Positions 62,372 to 64,000 of a DNA stretch of 64,000 nt are shown one piece after another. The position numbers and the translations under genes are program-made. This stretch comes from Lachnospiraceae bacterium OF09-6 (GTDB taxonomy: Bacteria > Bacillota > Clostridia > Lachnospirales > Lachnospiraceae): the NCBI GenBank assembly GCA_003435055.1, contig QUMM01000001.1, forward strand, positions 124,001 to 188,000, given 5' to 3'. Positions within the stretch are counted from its first letter, which is position 1. Every line of letters starts with the position of its first letter. A model generated the notes under the pieces. It ran no database searches. It saw only the letters and a program-made list of their open reading frames with translations, and was not told the DNA's origin.

Positions 62372-64000
62372 TGCTCTTCTCTCCGTCTTCTCCGGTCAGC
62401 TGATTCCATAACCGGTAATAACTGCCTCTTTTTTTCAGAAGCTCCTCATGGCTGCCTTCTTCTTCAATACCATCTCCGGATAATACCAGTATTCTGTCAT
62501 AATTTCTGATTGTTGTCAGTCTGTGGGCAATGGTAATCGTTGTTCTTCCCTGTGCCAGCTGATTCAGACTTTTTCCTACCAGCAGTTCGCTTTCGTTATC
62601 CAGCGCACTTGTCGCCTCGTCCAGAATGAGAATCGGTGGATTTTTCAGAAATACTCTGGCAATGGAAATACGCTGTTTTTGACCACCGGATAGCTTTACG
62701 CCACGCTCTCCCACATAAGTATCATATCCGTCTTTTAATCCGGAAATGAATTCATCTGCTCCGGCAAGTTTCGCTGCCTGACGAATCTCTTCCATCGTGG
62801 CATCCTTCTTGCCATAGGCAATATTTTCTGCCACACTGCCGCTGAACAGATATACGTCCTGCTGCACCACCCCGATCGCTTCACGCAGACTTTTTAACGT
62901 CACATGTCGGATGTCCTGTCCATCCACATCAATTTCTCCTCCGGTCACATCATAAAAACGGGGAATCAGATTGCACAGAGTTGTCTTTCCGCCTCCGGAC
63001 GGGCCTACCAGCGCCACTCTTTCGCCAGGTGCCACATGCAGAGACAGATCTTTTAACACATGATTGTGATCATCCGGGTATTCAAAAGAAACATTTTTAA
63101 AATCAATACTGCCTTCCTTCATCTGAAGCGGTACCGCATCCTCTGCATCCTGAATCTCAATCGGAGCATCCATAATCTCAAAAAAGCGCTCAATACCGGT
63201 CATTCCACGTTGGAATTGTTCTGCAAATTCCACGATACGGCGAATGGTTGCAATCAATGTCGATACATACATCACATACGCCACCAGATCTCCCGGGGAA
63301 ATTGCTCCGCGGATCACAAACAGACCGCCCCCAAGTACTACCAGCAGATACATCAGTCCATCAAAGAGTCTGGTAGATGCCTGAAAAGCTGCCATCGTTT
63401 TGTAGGTCAGCTTCTTAATATCCTGAAATTCCTGATTTCCTTTTGTGAATTTGACTTTCTCCCGTTCTTCTACGCCAAATGCCTTTACCACACGTTCGCC
63501 CAGCAGCGAATCCTCAATCTGCGCATTCAATTCACCAATCTGAATACGTTGCCTGCGGAATGCTTTTCTCTGCCAGCGGTTCAGCTTGATAGATACCACT
63601 GTCATCAACGGTATACAGGCGAAAATCAATATGGTCAATGGCACATTATAGGTACACAAAATCACAAAGCTAACCACAAACTTGAGTCCGGCAATGAAAA
63701 ATTCTTCCGGACAGTGGTGTGCAAATTCTGTCACATCAAACAAGTCATTGGTGATACGTCCCATAATCTGACCGATTTTCGTATTAGAATAGTAAGTATA
63801 CCCCAGCTTCAGCAGATGATCGAAGGCATCTTCTCTCATGTCTGTTTCAATATATACTCCCATCACATGTCCCATGTCTGCCATATAGTACTGGGCTCCG
63901 GCATCGATCAGCCTCAGAATAAAATATAAAAAGGTCAGCTTCAATACCAGGGATACGGTAAGTGCTGCCAGATCTGTCATGGCAAGATTGGTAATTGTAC
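62343..64000 (-). CDS. ABC-type exporter (MsbA/LmrA-like half transporter), 5' end outside the window
   Basis: At least 552 residues; the frame is open to the window edge, so the start and first helix or helices are missing. Visible are membrane helices, the coupling region, then the ATPase: Walker A GPSGGGKTT, signature LSGGQKQR, Walker B ILILDEATSALD and the switch His in IAHRL. It shares an operon with the AgrC/LytTR pair, whose genes overlap or abut it. It could export a peptide or be part of the signalling circuit; the substrate is unknown. Confidence 0.92.
   Translation of the reverse strand, partial: TITNLAMTDLAALTVSLVLKLTFLYFILRLIDAGAQYYMADMGHVMGVYIETDMREDAFDHLLKLGYTYYSNTKIGQIMGRITNDLFDVTEFAHHCPEEFFIAGLKFVVSFVILCTYNVPLTILIFACIPLMTVVSIKLNRWQRKAFRRQRIQIGELNAQIEDSLLGERVVKAFGVEEREKVKFTKGNQEFQDIKKLTYKTMAAFQASTRLFDGLMYLLVVLGGGLFVIRGAISPGDLVAYVMYVSTLIATIRRIVEFAEQFQRGMTGIERFFEIMDAPIEIQDAEDAVPLQMKEGSIDFKNVSFEYPDDHNHVLKDLSLHVAPGERVALVGPSGGGKTTLCNLIPRFYDVTGGEIDVDGQDIRHVTLKSLREAIGVVQQDVYLFSGSVAENIAYGKKDATMEEIRQAAKLAGADEFISGLKDGYDTYVGERGVKLSGGQKQRISIARVFLKNPPILILDEATSALDNESELLVGKSLNQLAQGRTTITIAHRLTTIRNYDRILVLSGDGIEEEGSHEELLKKRGSYYRLWNQLTGEDGEKSNDSDCSGGR

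Noticed and set aside
1..64000. CRISPR arrays, rRNA genes, prophage
   Set aside because: No regularly spaced repeats, rRNA sequences, or phage structural or integrase genes were seen in the window.

Overview
The window looks like a chromosomal segment of an anaerobic, Gram-positive Clostridia, most likely a gut Lachnospiraceae. The reasons are strong GGAGG-type ribosome binding sites, tightly packed mostly minus-strand operons, two GH3 beta-glycosidases, an AgrC/LytTR-type two-component system, and a molybdenum/selenium formate dehydrogenase with an NADH-dehydrogenase (NuoE/NuoF-like) module. The assignment rests on gene content; no marker gene such as rRNA is present.

Layout. 1-2.5 kb: an accessory block flanked by a perfect 72-bp inverted repeat, holding a lipoprotein gene, a reverse-transcriptase remnant and a broken unknown gene. 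2.6-3.6 kb: M42 aminopeptidase. 3.7-10.1 kb: oligopeptide transporter operon oppB-C-D-F-A with a perfect sigma-A promoter and a leader in which a 29-codon ORF overlaps a terminator hairpin. 10.2-10.9 kb: acidic secreted protein. 11-26 kb: molybdenum cofactor genes (mobA, mogA, moaA, moaC, MOSC, fdhD, mobB, an NTP-transferase/ModE-like fusion, two moeA-like genes), molybdate transporter modABC, a 2-hydroxyacyl-CoA-dehydratase-like pair, and an SPFH plus ribbon-helix-helix pair. 26-34 kb: a Cys-type formate dehydrogenase and a selenium-metabolism cluster (DUF3343, a class-V aminotransferase-fold desulfurase, YedF, a double-cubane-type dehydratase-like protein and its ATPase activator) next to a divergent LysR regulator with a perfect palindromic operator. 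34-38 kb: gene remnants, DUF1638, and a MATE-MerR operon with a 19-bp-spacer MerR promoter. 38-39.2 kb: selD, itself a selenoprotein gene, and the tRNA-Sec gene selC. 39.5-45 kb: an SLC13-type permease, LysR, FAD oxidoreductase and uroporphyrinogen-decarboxylase-like methyltransferase locus with two matching operators. 45-54 kb: selB, selA, a selenocysteine formate dehydrogenase (in-frame UGA), and NuoF- and NuoE-like subunits. 54-64 kb: GtrA-like protein, two GH3 enzymes (one domain-permuted and membrane-anchored), histidine kinase, LytTR regulator and an ABC exporter cut by the window edge.

How it works together. modABC imports molybdate; the moa/mob/moe genes build the bis-guanine-dinucleotide cofactor; FdhD sulfurates it; selD/selA/selB/selC insert selenocysteine; and the two formate dehydrogenase alpha subunits (Cys354 and Sec354 at the same position) can couple to NAD(H) through the NuoE/NuoF module. 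Two ATP-driven dehydratase-type iron-sulfur systems sit inside this supply chain, which is the most novel aspect of the window.

A striking feature is that at least seven genes of this Mo/Se pathway (modA, modB, the dehydratase-activase fusion, the desulfurase, the double-cubane protein, selA and the Sec formate dehydrogenase) each carry a one- or two-base frameshift, while a roughly equal length of unrelated full-length genes carries none. This is either ongoing decay of the pathway or locally poor sequence. Restoring one base per lesion (two in the activase fusion) gives proteins of normal family length in every case.
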